Translations under genes and position numbers: made by a program
Assembly (NCBI GenBank): GCA_001599755.1
Contig: BCHX01000008.1
Span: 558,001 to 622,000, forward strand
DNA from: Gliomastix tumulicola
Taxonomy: Eukaryota > Ascomycota > Sordariomycetes > Hypocreales > Bionectriaceae
Direction: 5' to 3'
DNA: 64,000 nucleotides
Part shown: piece by piece, positions 33,200 through 43,905 of the stretch
Numbering within the stretch: position 1 is the first letter of the stretch
Layout of the letters: every line of letters starts with the position of its first letter
Notes under the pieces: model-generated
Seen by the model: the letters and a program-made list of their open reading frames with translations, nothing else
What the model was told of the DNA's origin: nothing
Database searches by the model: none

Positions 33200-34162
33200 T
33201 TAGAAGCCAAGCACCCTCTTGAGCCCACCCTCCCTGTGGTCCTGCCAGACGTCAGGCCCAAGCACCGTCGCCAGCTCCCTGAAACCCAGAAACTTCTTGG
33301 CCCTCTCAGACAGCCCCTCTGCCAGCTGCCTCGACAACGACAGAGGATGCGCCTCCTCGGGTGTGAGGGCGGAACTGATGACGGTGCAGCTCAGCAGCCG
33401 GCGCAGCTCGTTCGAGGTCCGGTTCGCCTCGCCCCTGTGGACGATCCTGCCGCCCAGAAGGAGACAGTCGCCGGCCCGGAGCTCGATCTGCTCGACCTGG
33501 TCGTCGGGAAACTGCCAGAAGGACAGTGCGGGATCGTCGTGTAAGGCATCTGCGTACTTGATGGTGTGAGAGCCGCGGACGACACCAGTGGCACCGTTGG
33601 CCTTCGTAGTGTCAGTCGTGGCGATGAGGAAGTTGACGGCGAACTCGGGCATCCACCTGTCGCCCATGCTCCAGAAGGGCCACCAGCCCGAGGCGTCGGC
33701 GTGGAGCGGCTGGGCCTGGCTGCCGGGGCCGATCTGGATCATCTGCGCGGTGCTGAGCCAGTAGTCGCCCGTGTCCTTGAATATGGCGGCCGAGATGCTG
33801 TGCAGGCTGTCGTTGTCGATCACATCCTCACGGAATGCCGCGCTCCGGGTCACCAGGTTGCCCAGCCGCTTTGTGTTCCTGCCGAAGACGGCGGGGTCGA
33901 GTCCATCGGGCAGGGGTGCCGTGTTGGTGTTGGCTGGGCGGCCGGCGGGGATCTCGGCCAGGGCCTGGTCCATGTCGGCGTTCAGGCGGGCGACCTGTGA
34001 CGGGGTCAACATGGACTGGATGACGACGCAGCCATCGTCCTTGAGTGCCTTGGCCACATCTGCGGCTGGCGATGTGCGGCTGAGACGGGAGAAGCGCCTT
34101 GGAGAGCTGCTGATGGTTGTCCTCGGCAGGGCCTGTGAGATTCGGAGCACACGCGTCAACAT
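33200..34162 (-). CDS. Phytanoyl-CoA dioxygenase family protein (320 aa)
   Basis: This intronless gene encodes an Fe(II)/2-oxoglutarate dioxygenase of the PhyH superfamily. The iron facial triad is visible: H154 and D156 in LHADAS and the distal H242 in RIVHRGEAN. R-rich sequence near NELRRLLSC could supply the 2OG-binding arginine. The first 30 residues are rich in Arg/Ser with no acidic residues and could be a mitochondrial or peroxisomal presequence. Related fungal proteins hydroxylate or desaturate lipids and secondary metabolites. The substrate is unknown and no biosynthetic neighbour is evident. Length fits the family, so the protein is probably complete and active. Confidence 0.87.
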   Translation of the reverse strand: MLTRVLRISQALPRTTISSSPRRFSRLSRTSPAADVAKALKDDGCVVIQSMLTPSQVARLNADMDQALAEIPAGRPANTNTAPLPDGLDPAVFGRNTKRLGNLVTRSAAFREDVIDNDSLHSISAAIFKDTGDYWLSTAQMIQIGPGSQAQPLHADASGWWPFWSMGDRWMPEFAVNFLIATTDTTKANGATGVVRGSHTIKYADALHDDPALSFWQFPDDQVEQIELRAGDCLLLGGRIVHRGEANRTSNELRRLLSCTVISSALTPEEAHPLSLSRQLAEGLSERAKKFLGFRELATVLGPDVWQDHREGGLKRVLGF

Positions 34163-35066
34163 GGCCAGTCGCTGGTGGCTGATATAGGATCAGGGACTCA
34201 GGGAGAGCGAGGCGAGTTGGACGTGAATGGCCTTTTTCTCCTCAAGCGCTCGGACGCGTGACAGAAGAAGATATGTATTATGTTGTGATGTAGTTCAAGC
34301 TAGGGGTGAAGGAATTAGATGACATGAACCAGGTTTGCTGTGGTTGTCGTGTTTAGTTGAAGATCAGCCGCCCGGGCCGCTGTAAGCCCCGAGGGAACTC
34401 CACTGGAGGTCGTGGAGATTTCCAGGCTCTACAGTGGGTTTAGCGGACTGGCTCCTCTCCTCAGACGGGAGGTATTCAGGTGTTCAGCGGGTTACCAATA
34501 CCCATGACATGCCCTGGCGAGCGTCATCAGCAGCGACTCGCGTTCGCATCATCACACAGAACCCAGGAGCTTGTTTTAAGACTTCAAAGGCTCTGAGATC
34601 CCTGGATTTAGATGGCCTCGTGGAGTTCAGCTCGAGCAGTAGGTAGAGTACACCTGACCTTATCAGTCACGTGGAGCTCCTGTGCCATGCAATGCTCAAC
34701 AATGAGGCACATGGTGTCTTGAATAGTGATAGCAGAATAGTATGAGAATTGTTAGCGACAGCAAGCAGAGCGCGTATTGATGATACTAACTTCAGTTACA
34801 CACTAGAAGTTCATGAGGTCAACCTATCCGATTTAATTTAGAAGGCCATGTTTATTGTGCGTGGCGGTGCAGGGTAGGCAAGAAGGTTATGGCTGAAAGA
34901 GTGGAGTCCGTGGCTCAGCTCCCCTCGGCAAGTAAGTAGTACGTATGGATGACAGACTTCCACCCGACTGTTGCGTCTCCATGCTTCATCATCTCCATCC
35001 TTGACATCCCCTTCCCCATGGCTCGACTTCGCATAGCCAAGACGAAAACAAATCTGCTCTAGCCAA
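34163..35066. other. Divergent intergenic region (dioxygenase / Hv1)
   Basis: This is a shared promoter region between head-to-head genes. No gene or obvious motif was seen. Confidence 0.5.
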
Positions 35067-35880
35067 ATGTCCTCCACCAGCATCCAGCCTAGTCGCGGCA
35101 GTGATGAAGAACAGCCGCTCTTACGACGCCACAGGAGGCGCAAAATCCCCTCCATAAACCTCGAGCACTGGGCTTCACACCCATTCCGAGGAGAGCGATG
35201 GACGGTACAGAATACTAGGCATAAGGCGAGGCAGCTTCTGTCCTCGAGATTCGGTCACTATTCCGTCCTCATCTTGGTGTCTCTGGACGTCTTAAGCATG
35301 ATTGCTGGTATGTTTCCCCTCTCGCTTGACTGTGAATAGGTGATTGATAATTCAGGTAGACTTCATTTTGAAACTATTTAAATGCGAGCAAGGAGACAAT
35401 GGCACCAACTGGGAACTTGGTGAGACGGTCCTCGACATTGTCAGTTTGAGCTTCTCTTGTCTGTTCTTGGTGGAATTGATGACGTCAGTCTGGGCATTTG
35501 GATGGAAGTACGGCTCACCTATCTGCTCGTTTCGCTTCTTCTCATGAGACAAAGTCGCTAACGAGGGCAGCTACTTCAAATCATGGTTCCACTGCTTCGA
35601 CGCCCTTATCGTCGTCGCAAGTTTCGTCACCGACGTTGTCCTGCACGGCGTCATTGGGGGTGCCTCCTTCATTGTGGCTCTGCGTCTCTGGCGCGTTGTC
35701 CAGATCATCGAGGAGCTCAGTGTTGGTGCCCAAGAGCGGACCGAGGAGTTCGAGAACGAGATTGGGGAACTGAAAAGGGATGTTGATCACTTGAGACAGG
35801 AGGCTTCTCATCTGAAGGAGGAGCTGGATAAGGCTGGCCTGCACAGCGGAGGGAGCCATCCTCAGCCTACTCAGAAATAG
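35067..35880 (+). CDS. Voltage-gated proton channel, Hv1 family (232 aa)
   Basis: This is a stand-alone voltage-sensor protein that conducts protons. Exons are 35067-35307, 35360-35507 and 35571-35880 (52- and 63-bp introns, the first ending at a GTAG acceptor). Four TM segments are visible. S1 carries the selectivity-type Asp (LVSLDVLSMIA) and runs into DFILKL; S2 contains an acidic residue (FLVELM), S3 has HCFDALIV, and S4 is ALRLWRVVQIIEEL, with the R-L-W-R pattern. A C-terminal coiled coil (about 190-218, EFENEIGELKRDVDHLRQEA) would mediate dimerisation as in other Hv1 channels. The N-terminus is basic and cytosolic. Length matches fungal homologues. A role in cytosolic pH homeostasis is the family expectation. 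Confidence 0.87.
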
Positions 35881-36832
35881 CTTGCAAGCAGCTGCTCCTG
35901 CGCTCTGCCTACGGTGGCGATATTCACGTCCACGTACTTTTGTCTCCATGCCCTGGCCGATAGCGGCAGGGAGATGAGTGTTCGTTGGCATCCTTGGCAG
36001 AGGCGGCCACGAAAGATCACACGAGAGTGATTGCTGTCCGAAGCGAGTTGTCAGGCACAGGCGGCCACTCCTCAGCCGACTGGCAGAAGGGGCTTTCCTT
36101 GATGGCATTGCTGATGAGTTCGCTCGGAGGTGCAATTCCATCGCAGCATGCAATTCAAGGCCTCCTCTGATCCTGGGTCACCACTCAGGTCCTCGCTGAC
36201 CACAAATCCGTCCCAGGCTTGAGGCATATCTGCACGGAAGAGGGTGCTCAGTCATTTCAGCCTGCTAGGATAAATCACGACTACTTACAAAGAGGGGCAG
36301 AACGGATGAGCAGTAGTCCCATCAGAGGTTAGATCCATCCCTCTAGACGGCCACATGTTAATGGTCACCCTCTCCTTTCCACCGAAGTGGGACAATGTGG
36401 TCGCTCGAATCAAACTGCAATAATAGCGGCTGCCAGCAGCAGCTGACGCCTCCACGTCCACGAGTCTACGAGGAGCAAGTGTCGGATCGTCATCTCCACG
36501 GCCGGGCCAGGGGGAACCGAAAAGGCTAGCGGGCAACGCAGTGTGAGACTGCGACAAGTAAAGCACCAGGGTTGGTCCATGTGGAACTGTCTCGACGTGC
36601 TGAATGATAAACCGTGAAGAAACATTGACGGTCTTAGTGATAAGTAAGGATTGGCCTTTCGCAACCCGCGCCCTATCCCTCAATGCCAAAGAACACATCG
36701 CATTCAAGAAGGAAAACATAAAGCGCATTGTAAAGCCGTATAAATGACTACCAGGGGCGCTATGCGCTTGTCTGCCGTTCACCTCTCCACCCCCATCTCG
36801 GCGCCCCCCTTCCTCTCCCTCCTGTAGTCGCT
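35881..36832. other. Intergenic (convergent)
   Basis: This is a 0.95-kb space between converging genes. Minus-strand ORFs of up to 190 codons here lack protein-like features and partly mirror the Hv1 exons. Confidence 0.5.
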
Positions 36833-37371
36833 TCAGAGAACAGGCTCGGTCTGAATGCTAGAATAGCCCTTGTCCTCGTCGTCAATCCAGTCGACAATCT
36901 TCTGCAGGTCGGTAAACAGCGAGATCTTCGCAACGGAATAATCCATGGGGCTGAAGAAGTAGTACACCGCGGGTGACCCTGCCTGGAACAGGATCAAATC
37001 GCCCTGCGAGGTAATTCAATTCGTCAGAGGAACCTGGCCGGGATGTAAACCTGTGATTGGGTGTGAATGAATCGAAACTCACGCCCTGCCATGGTGCCAA
37101 CGCGAACAGTGGCTTCATGCTGCCCGTGTCCACGGGTGTGCCTTTGAGCATCGTGGCCAGCGTCCCTGAGGGTCCCCATCGCTCGTCGCCGCCCAGCTGC
37201 CCTGGGTCGTCTAACCAGTCGGTAGGAGGATTGACACCCTGCCGACGAGGACCCGATGCTTTGCGTCAGTCGGTGATGGGCGTCATTCTGCACATAGGGG
37301 AAAAGAGGGATGAATACGTACCATGATTTTCAATGAGCTCGGCTGGGTTCACCAGGTGCGGAGAGGAAATA
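36833..37371 (-). CDS. Hypothetical protein, 5' end unresolved (about 130 aa visible)
   Basis: Three coding blocks join in frame: (<)37371-37322, 37258-37083 and 37003-36833 (introns of 63 and 79 bp with GTACGT and GTGAGT donors). The joined product reads convincingly: NPAELIENHASGP, WLDDPGQLGGDERWGPSGTL, FALAPWQGGDLILFQAG, DYSVAKISLFTDLQKIVDWI. No in-frame ATG exists before the first block. It begins after a stop and a possible acceptor (GACTCAG), so a short upstream exon is needed or the gene has lost its start. The first in-frame ATG is inside block 2 (MLKGTPVD, at 37151). I do not recognise the family. Confidence 0.5.
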
Positions 37372-38323
37372 CTGAGTCAAGCCTCGCCTTAACTGCTGCA
37401 ATACCGTGTGTAATGAAATGGGACGGGGGCGTCAATGGAGGTTTTGGAGATGTTTTGGTGATGATGTTTTGGAGAGCCCGAGTGCTGCTTCAGTGAGTCA
37501 CCACCCCGTCTTCTAAATACCCGGTTACAAGAATGTGACGTCAGCCCCGCTCGTCACATAACCGCCGTCGATTAGCGTGAAAAGTTGAGAAAAATATAAC
37601 CCAAAGTGGTCACGAGAAGGAGGTACATGGCTGTCGATGGGAGGTACTTGCTCCGTTGTAGCTTGGGAGTGACAGGATGTAGCCATGTATAGGCGACATG
37701 CAGCGGCAACAGGGGTTTGCATGTAACCCTGCTTGTGGGTAGAATCGGCATGCATAGTGTGGCTTGGTCCAGCCCTGGTCCAGCCCACCATCACCGGCCT
37801 ATTCCGGCAGTGAGCGGTAGCATGTCTGCAGCTGAAGTAATCAATGTTCTGTCGGCGGGCAGCTTGGACCATGGTCACCTGCAGCGTCACCAGCTCCCCT
37901 TCTGAGCCAACCTCGCCCCTCCACGGCGCGTAAGCGACACACGGAAGCGAGCTATGCGGGAGAATTGTGCATACGGAAGCGAAGTCACTGCATGTAGACG
38001 GGGGATGGGACATGTACCGGCCGAATCTTGGTACATGTCGGTACGAGCGCAAGGAAAGGTGAGGGCTGGGGGTGTGATACCATGAGATCCAGGGGGACGT
38101 GATTTGGGACGACGACTCACTTCTTTGAGCGAGCTGCCGCCCCCCTTGGACAAGTCAATGAGAACTCTTGGTGCAGAGCAAAAGTTGTCACCTTCGTCAT
38201 TCTCTTGGGTTGATGGTCTAGCACCGGCTCCTATTTTGAACCACAAGTCGAGCACAAGGTTCCTCATCACGACGAACCATCAGACACGGCTTGACCGCAG
38301 ACTGCCGCGAGATACCAAGTCCG
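37372..38323. other. Divergent intergenic region
   Basis: This lies upstream of two divergent genes. A CA-rich stretch around 37400-37480 (minus strand) resembles a fungal 5' leader for the preceding gene. No other gene is supported. Confidence 0.45.
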
Positions 38324-39725
38324 ATGGCTAACGCACGACTCGACTGGGAGATTATACAGCGGGGTGATGCCGCAGGTGTCTTCACGTCTCTGCAGGACTT
38401 GTACGCCGTGTCGACCCAAGATGGGGTGAGTAAAACGGCCCAGGCCCGACCATGACCCAAGCGACCGGATAGCGTGTGTAAACGCAGCAGACGACTGACC
38501 TCACACTCAAGGTCCTGGAGAAAATGCAGGGCATCGTCAACGGCATTCGGAATCCCAGAAGACCGATCCCAGACCCGGAGAGGAACAACGCCAGAGTCCA
38601 GGAGATACCGTTTATCCTCGACCGGATCAAGGAGCTCTGGTCTGTGAATCCCCCATCTTTCGTTCGTCGTGTTTAACAGTAACTCGGTCGGTTAGCTAAT
38701 CTGTGCATCCTCCACGTGTAGCGCGCCTCAAGGCCCTCGTTATGTCACCCCGGAACCGGCTCAGCACATCCTGCGCGCCCCAGGCCGGAACAACAACATT
38801 CTGGTGGTGCGGGATACCAGGAACTATCCCAACAATCGGAGGCTCTTCGGCTACTCGTCGGGGTATCCCGTGGACCAGAGGACGGGCGGTGTCATCCGCC
38901 AGAACTACTTCTGGGCGCTCACCGACCTCGTCGGCCTGTTCCTGACCAAGCTGGGGCCTGCGCCTCCCTGGGCCCAGCAGAAGAACTTCTACCTGCCGCT
39001 CACGGCCGTGTTTGCACGGTGGGTGCGATGCCTCATCGACGAGCCGTTATACCAGGCGCCGTCCAAGTACCAATGCACCTGGATCAGGCCGGACCCCAAC
39101 GTCTCCGGAGGGGTCGACGAGTTCTCGCTCGGGGCCAGCTTCGGCGGGGTTCTGGAGGCCTCGTTGAGAGCCTTCAGGACCGATCTTCAGCGCGCCCGCT
39201 GGGAGCTCATAGACAGGGACCCGGTCGTTCGAAGAGCGGTGTGGTTCGTGCGCCGCCAGAACAGGAACGGGCAAGGGGTCCAACTCGAGAGGCAAACTTG
39301 GGCCTTCAACTGTACAACTCCTAACGGCAACTGGAGGTTCGGGAACTGCGCCGAAACCCATCCCCTCATCCTCCAACATCTGATGTAAGCCCCCCCCCCT
39401 GGAATGGACCTGACCCGGGATCACGTTCAGCATGAGAGACGGGGGGCAAAGAAACTGATTCATGACACGAAAAAGCGATACCACACAGGAACGAAAGGAC
39501 AGAACGCATGGGTTCGCCTTCGAACCACCTGCGGTTGATTTGGGTGCCGACAATGAGCAGCTCAACTACGACGAGGCTCATATGCTGCACTCGGAGGTAC
39601 ATGGAGGGCGCCGCCGGTATTCGTACATTGCAGCGCCGTGCGACAACTGCATGTTCATGCTCATTTACTACCGGGCCAACACGGAGCATTTTGCGCCAAC
39701 CAGGGTCTTCCCTTTGCCCGCGTAG
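38324..39725 (+). CDS. Putative zinc deaminase-fold protein (388 aa)
   Basis: Exons are 38324-38425, 38488-38639, 38722-39384 and 39476-39725. The C-terminal 110 residues show the signature of the cytidine-deaminase fold. NCAE (C294, E296) would provide a zinc ligand and the proton-shuttling Glu, and PCDNC (C361, C364) the other two ligands, with about 65 residues between them. The N-terminal 280 residues are unrecognised and rich in Arg, Trp and Pro. The last intron has a strong donor (GTAAGC) but a weak AAAAAG acceptor. It is preferred because it unites both halves of the motif in frame. An ATG at 39462 could instead start a separate ORF. No signal peptide is present. Fungal relatives of bacterial toxin-type deaminases are known; a specific family is not assigned and the substrate is unknown. 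Confidence 0.65.
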
Positions 39726-40215
39726 AAGCTGAGGGGGGGGGGGGGGGGTTGAGGGCGAGCCGCAAACAGGTCTTGGGTCTACACATAAGCACACACACTA
39801 TTACACGATGCATGCATGAAGTGGCGGGTACGGGTAGCAGAGATAGAGTTGATCAGATTGAATGCCAGAGTCATCTCGCAGCGAGCCCACCTTGTCGCCC
39901 GGAAGTCCAAGGTAATGTGCTGTCAACGTATAGTCGATCCAGTCATTGGGTGAGTCGCAGCGTCCGCTAGAGCACATGGAGGCATTTCACACGTATGCAC
40001 AGTCTATTGTAGCGGCATCACATTTGGAGGTATCTGTTGATGGCCTCATCCTTGACGTACAATCATGCATGCTTGGGCCAGGTGGGCAGCAACGGCTGTC
40101 ATCTTGGCCGACACTCGTGGGAGTCTGCTAACCCAAAACTTATATAATGATTGACTGCCTAGGAAACATAGCAAAAACATTGCACCCTCGTGCCAAACAG
40201 TACCCCCTCTCCCAC
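39726..40215. other. Intergenic (convergent) with G16 run
   Basis: A run of sixteen G residues at 39733-39748 follows the stop codon of the deaminase-like gene. The rest is unremarkable. Confidence 0.55.
39733..39748 (+). repeat. Homopolymer G16
   Basis: Sixteen consecutive G residues lie 8 bp after the TAG of the deaminase-like gene. The exact length may be affected by sequencing. Confidence 0.8.
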
Positions 40216-43200
40216 CTATCCCCCGATATTGTTGTTCTGTAGGATGACATCAAACTGGTTCTTGATGGGGATCGCCTCATGGTCACCCTTGTAATACTCA
40301 CGCGTGTACATCGTGACCACCCGCATGTCGTTGCGATACACATTCACCTTGGCCAGGCAGAGCAAAAAGCTGAGCTCAAATACCTTCTTGACGCTGATGT
40401 ACCCCGTGCTGCTCCGCGGCAGCAGCCGCAGCATGAGGACGTCGAGGTTCATGTCCTCGAGCCGCGTGAACTGCATGAGGACGTTGAAGCGCAGGTTGCT
40501 CAGCATCGAGGCGCCGGGCCCGTCGTACGTCTGCATGAGCATGTTGCGGTTGCGGGTCGTGGTGGCGCCGAGCGGGATGGCGATGTCGAACTCCTTGAGC
40601 ATGTACTCGCTCTCGCGGTTGCTGACGAGCACGGAGAAGACGAGGTCCTGCCGCAGGCGGTCCGCGTCCAGCACTACGGCCTTCTCGTCGGGCGAGTAGA
40701 CCTGGCAGCTGTAGTGTGGCGGACCGGCAGGGTCGCTGTCGCCTGTGCGTGCTGGGACGTCGCCGGGGGACTGGAGGGGCTGCCTTGATGGTGCTGATGG
40801 TGCTGATGATGATGATGCTGCTGCTGCTGCCGCAGCCGGTGGTGGCTGCTGAGCCATCTCGACTCGCGGGATGGGACGGACGTGCGGCGTTTGAGAAGGA
40901 GCATGTGTGAGCGGTGCAGGCTGGAAGGTGCTGCCCGCCGAGGTGACGCTGCCCGTCTCCGAAGGGGCGCCTCTGCTGAACGGCTGGTCGCCCTCGGAGT
41001 CTGAGTCTGACTCGTCGCTCTCTGTGCTTGGGAAGAGCTTGGGCACGATGGAATGCTTCGTTGAGTGCAGTGTGCGTAGCATACGCTCAGGTGGAAGTCT
41101 GGGATCATGTACCGTCGCAGGTGCGGCTGGAGCGATGGCAGACTGCTCATGAAGACTGGAGATGCCCGCCGTGGGAGGACTAAGGGGCGCTCTGCCCTCG
41201 GTGAGATCGATCTCGAGGTAGTAGATGGGATCCGTCAGCTGCATGGCGAACAGGGCCGAGTTGGGCGTGTCGTCCGCAAAGGGGACGATGGTGTGGCCCT
41301 GCCCGTCGTCGTAGGGCACCATCTTGGTCTGGTCGCTCAGCCAGTCGAGCTGCGTCTGCGCGAAGTAGGGCGCTCTGATCTTGCGCAGATCGTCCTCGAC
41401 CACGGGCACATCATGCTTATCATCTTCCTCACTAACAACCCCGGACTCGGCCGCGGGGGCCTTGGGCACCGTGTTCCAGAGGAAGAAGTTGTTCTCGCTC
41501 GTCGGCGTCAGCTCAAAGGACGGGCTGAGCGGGACGTGAGGGTCGCTCGGGTCCAGCTTGCGCTCCTCCTTAGTGACGGTGTACTGCTTTCGGATGTTGA
41601 CCGTGAGATGGTCGTAGCCCAGGCTGTTGCCGACCGCGAAGCACTGCTGGTGCGGCGGCTGTGTGAAGGTGAGCAGACTGAAGTCCGGTGAGCCAGGGAC
41701 CCTGTCGAAGAGTCCCAGCATCACGCCGTCGGCGACGATCTCGTGGCGCAGGAGAGGCGCCTGGGCCGGCGGCTCCTGGTTGGGGCGGATGGTGTCCACC
41801 TTGAGGTCCGGGAACATGGTGACGAGATCAGACCGGAGGTAGAAGCCGTAGGTCGGGATCTGCGGGCGGTGCTTCTGCTGCGGCGGCAGGTACTCGACGA
41901 AGCGGTTGATGGCCGTCTTGATGGCGACGCGGTCCTGATCGGTGCCCTTCTCGTTGCCCAGGCTGAGGGCGCCGTCGATCATGGCATCGACCCAGTTGGG
42001 ATCGATGTAGAAGAACTTTAGACTCTCGGGCGTCAGATGCGAGGGGTCGCTGATGAGATAGTGCGCGGGAACCCCCGATAGGAACATGCGGTCCATGACA
42101 AAGGCCAGCACGACCATCCAGTCCGTCGAGACGGGGCTGTTGGTCTCGTCATAGACCGTCCCGTCCTTGGCCATGGACAGCTCCAGGGCTGCGTCGATGG
42201 CGAACGGGAGGTAGTTGGCATCTACGACGGGGTGGTCGAGGTTCAGCATCGGATACTGCTTCCTCTTGAGGACGGGTCTGAACCATCTGTGCTCTGGCGA
42301 CGCAGAATCACCGCCTGGCTGGCTGCCCGCGTCGGAACCCTCACTGTCACCGTCGCCCTCGCGGAGGTGCGGCTGGTGGATCGCGCTCAGCTTGGGGACG
42401 AGGCTCTTGAGGTTGCGGATCACGTCCTCGCGGCTTCGGAAGCTGGTCTCCCGGCCTGCGTCCTGGATGGCCGTGCGCTTGGCTTCCTCGATGGCCATCC
42501 TGTGGATGGCGCTCCGGAGCCTCGTGAGCGCCGCCGTGAAGCTCTGGTCCCCCGCGGCGAGGAGCCGGCCGAGGTTCCAGGCGGACGAGTAGGTGATGTC
42601 GATGATGCCCAGCTCCTGGTCGAGGATCTGGAAGTCCTGGCCCGAGTTGGAGCACGTGTCGAAGTAGGGGTTGTGCGGGATGATGGTCGGCGTGAAGGGC
42701 CCTCTGTAGAAGGCCATGGTGGGCTCACCCGTTGCAGTGCGGTACTTAACCAGCGTGAATCCGTCCTCGAGCCGCTGGGCGAGACGCTCAGACACGCGGT
42801 CCTTGCCCTGGAGCGACGCGATCAGGTCCTCGGGCGGACGGAGAACGCTCAGTGAGCGGCCGAGCGCCGTGAACGTGTCGTACACGTTGAGCATGTTGGG
42901 CGGCATGACGGTGTAGTTCCAGCTGTGCAGGGAGCACAGACTGACAAAGTCCTTGTCCGCGCCGGGGAACTTCATGTCCTCGACGCCCTCGATCGACAGC
43001 AGATGCACGCAGACGGTCGCAGGCGTCTTGTTGTGCATCGGGCCGGAGCGGTTGCCCACGACGATGGAGAAGATGCCGACGTCCTCTGTGCCTCCGATGG
43101 CCATGCCCGTCGTGTTGATCTTGCGGACGTGGGAGAAGTACTTGTACTGCTGTGTCTCGGGACGATCGCTGTCCACCCTCTTGTTGTTGTCGTCAAAGGC

Positions 43201-43905
43201 GGAGAACAGCGACCGGAAGAGCTCCCGCTTGATGAAGACGAACTCGCCGACCTTGTCATCCACGCCCTGGAACTCTTCTGCGGACGGGTTGACAGGAGTC
43301 GCAGCGTTGGTGACGCCACGCATCTTGCCCACGGTCGTCTTGATAGACAGCGTGCCCGTCTGCTTGAACTCGCCGAACCCCTTGAGCGCGTCTGGGGCGA
43401 GCTTGAGCTCCTCCTGCGTGAAAGTAAAAAGAACCAGCCACGGCACCCTGTTCCGGACATCGTGATCGGCCTCATGGGTCGGGCTTCCGATCCTCTCCCA
43501 GGGCAGATGCGGGTCGCTCAGCACGATGTGCGGCAGCATGCGGTTCTCCTCCGGGTAGCCAGCGGGAGGGTAGACCGAGTAGACCGAGTTCTCCGGGAGG
43601 GCGAACTGCGGCGCGTCGACGGTGAAGGGCTGCTGCGAGACGAGCAGGAGCGGGTCGTCGCCGGTCGGCGCCTTGACCGTCTGCTCGGCCGTGATGGTGT
43701 ACTGCGGCCCAGCGACGAGACTCGGAGCCCAGTACGAGTTGAGGCGCTCCTCTCCGGGCTCGAGGTCGGGGCCATCATCGTCTTCACCAAGGAGAGTGAG
43801 GGCTTTTTCCTTGCGGAACTTGAAGACATTGCGTCTCGCATGACGGAGAGTCAGGTGTCGGGGCGAGCTGATGGCCCGGCTCTTGCCACCGGTGAAGATA
43901 GCCAT
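40216..43905 (-). CDS. Giant uncharacterised protein A (1229 aa)
   Basis: This is a 3.7-kb uninterrupted reading frame from the ATG at 43905, exceptional in a region where similar-sized genes have many introns. There is no signal peptide or TM segment, so the protein is predicted cytosolic or released by an unconventional route. The N-terminal 170 residues include HIVLSDPHLPWERIGS and RVPWLVLFTF. The central part (about 440-830) is globular and rich in aromatic residues. Residues 965-1060 form a disordered acidic, then Pro/Ala/Ser-rich linker. The last 150 residues are a well-conserved-looking compact domain (EFDIAIPLGATTTRNRNMLMQT, LEDMNLDVLMLRLLP). From memory, LPWER/PWL-containing large bacterial proteins are similar; this is unverified. 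It is part of a four-gene cluster with the lectin, B and C. Confidence 0.8.
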   Translation of the reverse strand: MAIFTGGKSRAISSPRHLTLRHARRNVFKFRKEKALTLLGEDDDGPDLEPGEERLNSYWAPSLVAGPQYTITAEQTVKAPTGDDPLLLVSQQPFTVDAPQFALPENSVYSVYPPAGYPEENRMLPHIVLSDPHLPWERIGSPTHEADHDVRNRVPWLVLFTFTQEELKLAPDALKGFGEFKQTGTLSIKTTVGKMRGVTNAATPVNPSAEEFQGVDDKVGEFVFIKRELFRSLFSAFDDNNKRVDSDRPETQQYKYFSHVRKINTTGMAIGGTEDVGIFSIVVGNRSGPMHNKTPATVCVHLLSIEGVEDMKFPGADKDFVSLCSLHSWNYTVMPPNMLNVYDTFTALGRSLSVLRPPEDLIASLQGKDRVSERLAQRLEDGFTLVKYRTATGEPTMAFYRGPFTPTIIPHNPYFDTCSNSGQDFQILDQELGIIDITYSSAWNLGRLLAAGDQSFTAALTRLRSAIHRMAIEEAKRTAIQDAGRETSFRSREDVIRNLKSLVPKLSAIHQPHLREGDGDSEGSDAGSQPGGDSASPEHRWFRPVLKRKQYPMLNLDHPVVDANYLPFAIDAALELSMAKDGTVYDETNSPVSTDWMVVLAFVMDRMFLSGVPAHYLISDPSHLTPESLKFFYIDPNWVDAMIDGALSLGNEKGTDQDRVAIKTAINRFVEYLPPQQKHRPQIPTYGFYLRSDLVTMFPDLKVDTIRPNQEPPAQAPLLRHEIVADGVMLGLFDRVPGSPDFSLLTFTQPPHQQCFAVGNSLGYDHLTVNIRKQYTVTKEERKLDPSDPHVPLSPSFELTPTSENNFFLWNTVPKAPAAESGVVSEEDDKHDVPVVEDDLRKIRAPYFAQTQLDWLSDQTKMVPYDDGQGHTIVPFADDTPNSALFAMQLTDPIYYLEIDLTEGRAPLSPPTAGISSLHEQSAIAPAAPATVHDPRLPPERMLRTLHSTKHSIVPKLFPSTESDESDSDSEGDQPFSRGAPSETGSVTSAGSTFQPAPLTHAPSQTPHVRPIPRVEMAQQPPPAAAAAAASSSSAPSAPSRQPLQSPGDVPARTGDSDPAGPPHYSCQVYSPDEKAVVLDADRLRQDLVFSVLVSNRESEYMLKEFDIAIPLGATTTRNRNMLMQTYDGPGASMLSNLRFNVLMQFTRLEDMNLDVLMLRLLPRSSTGYISVKKVFELSFLLCLAKVNVYRNDMRVVTMYTREYYKGDHEAIPIKNQFDVILQNNNIGG
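40792..40836 (+). repeat. Trinucleotide repeat inside giant protein A
   Basis: GAT/GCT triplet runs encode the Ala/Ser-rich part of the linker on the minus strand. Length variation would stay in frame. Confidence 0.6.

Noticed and set aside
37525..38052. Minus-strand 175-codon ORF
   Set aside because: Composition is not protein-like and it lies in a divergent promoter region.
39462..39725. Separate gene starting at ATG 39462
   Set aside because: Treating it as the last exon of the upstream gene unites NCAE with PCDNC in one protein, which is more coherent. It stays a fallback if the weak acceptor is not used.
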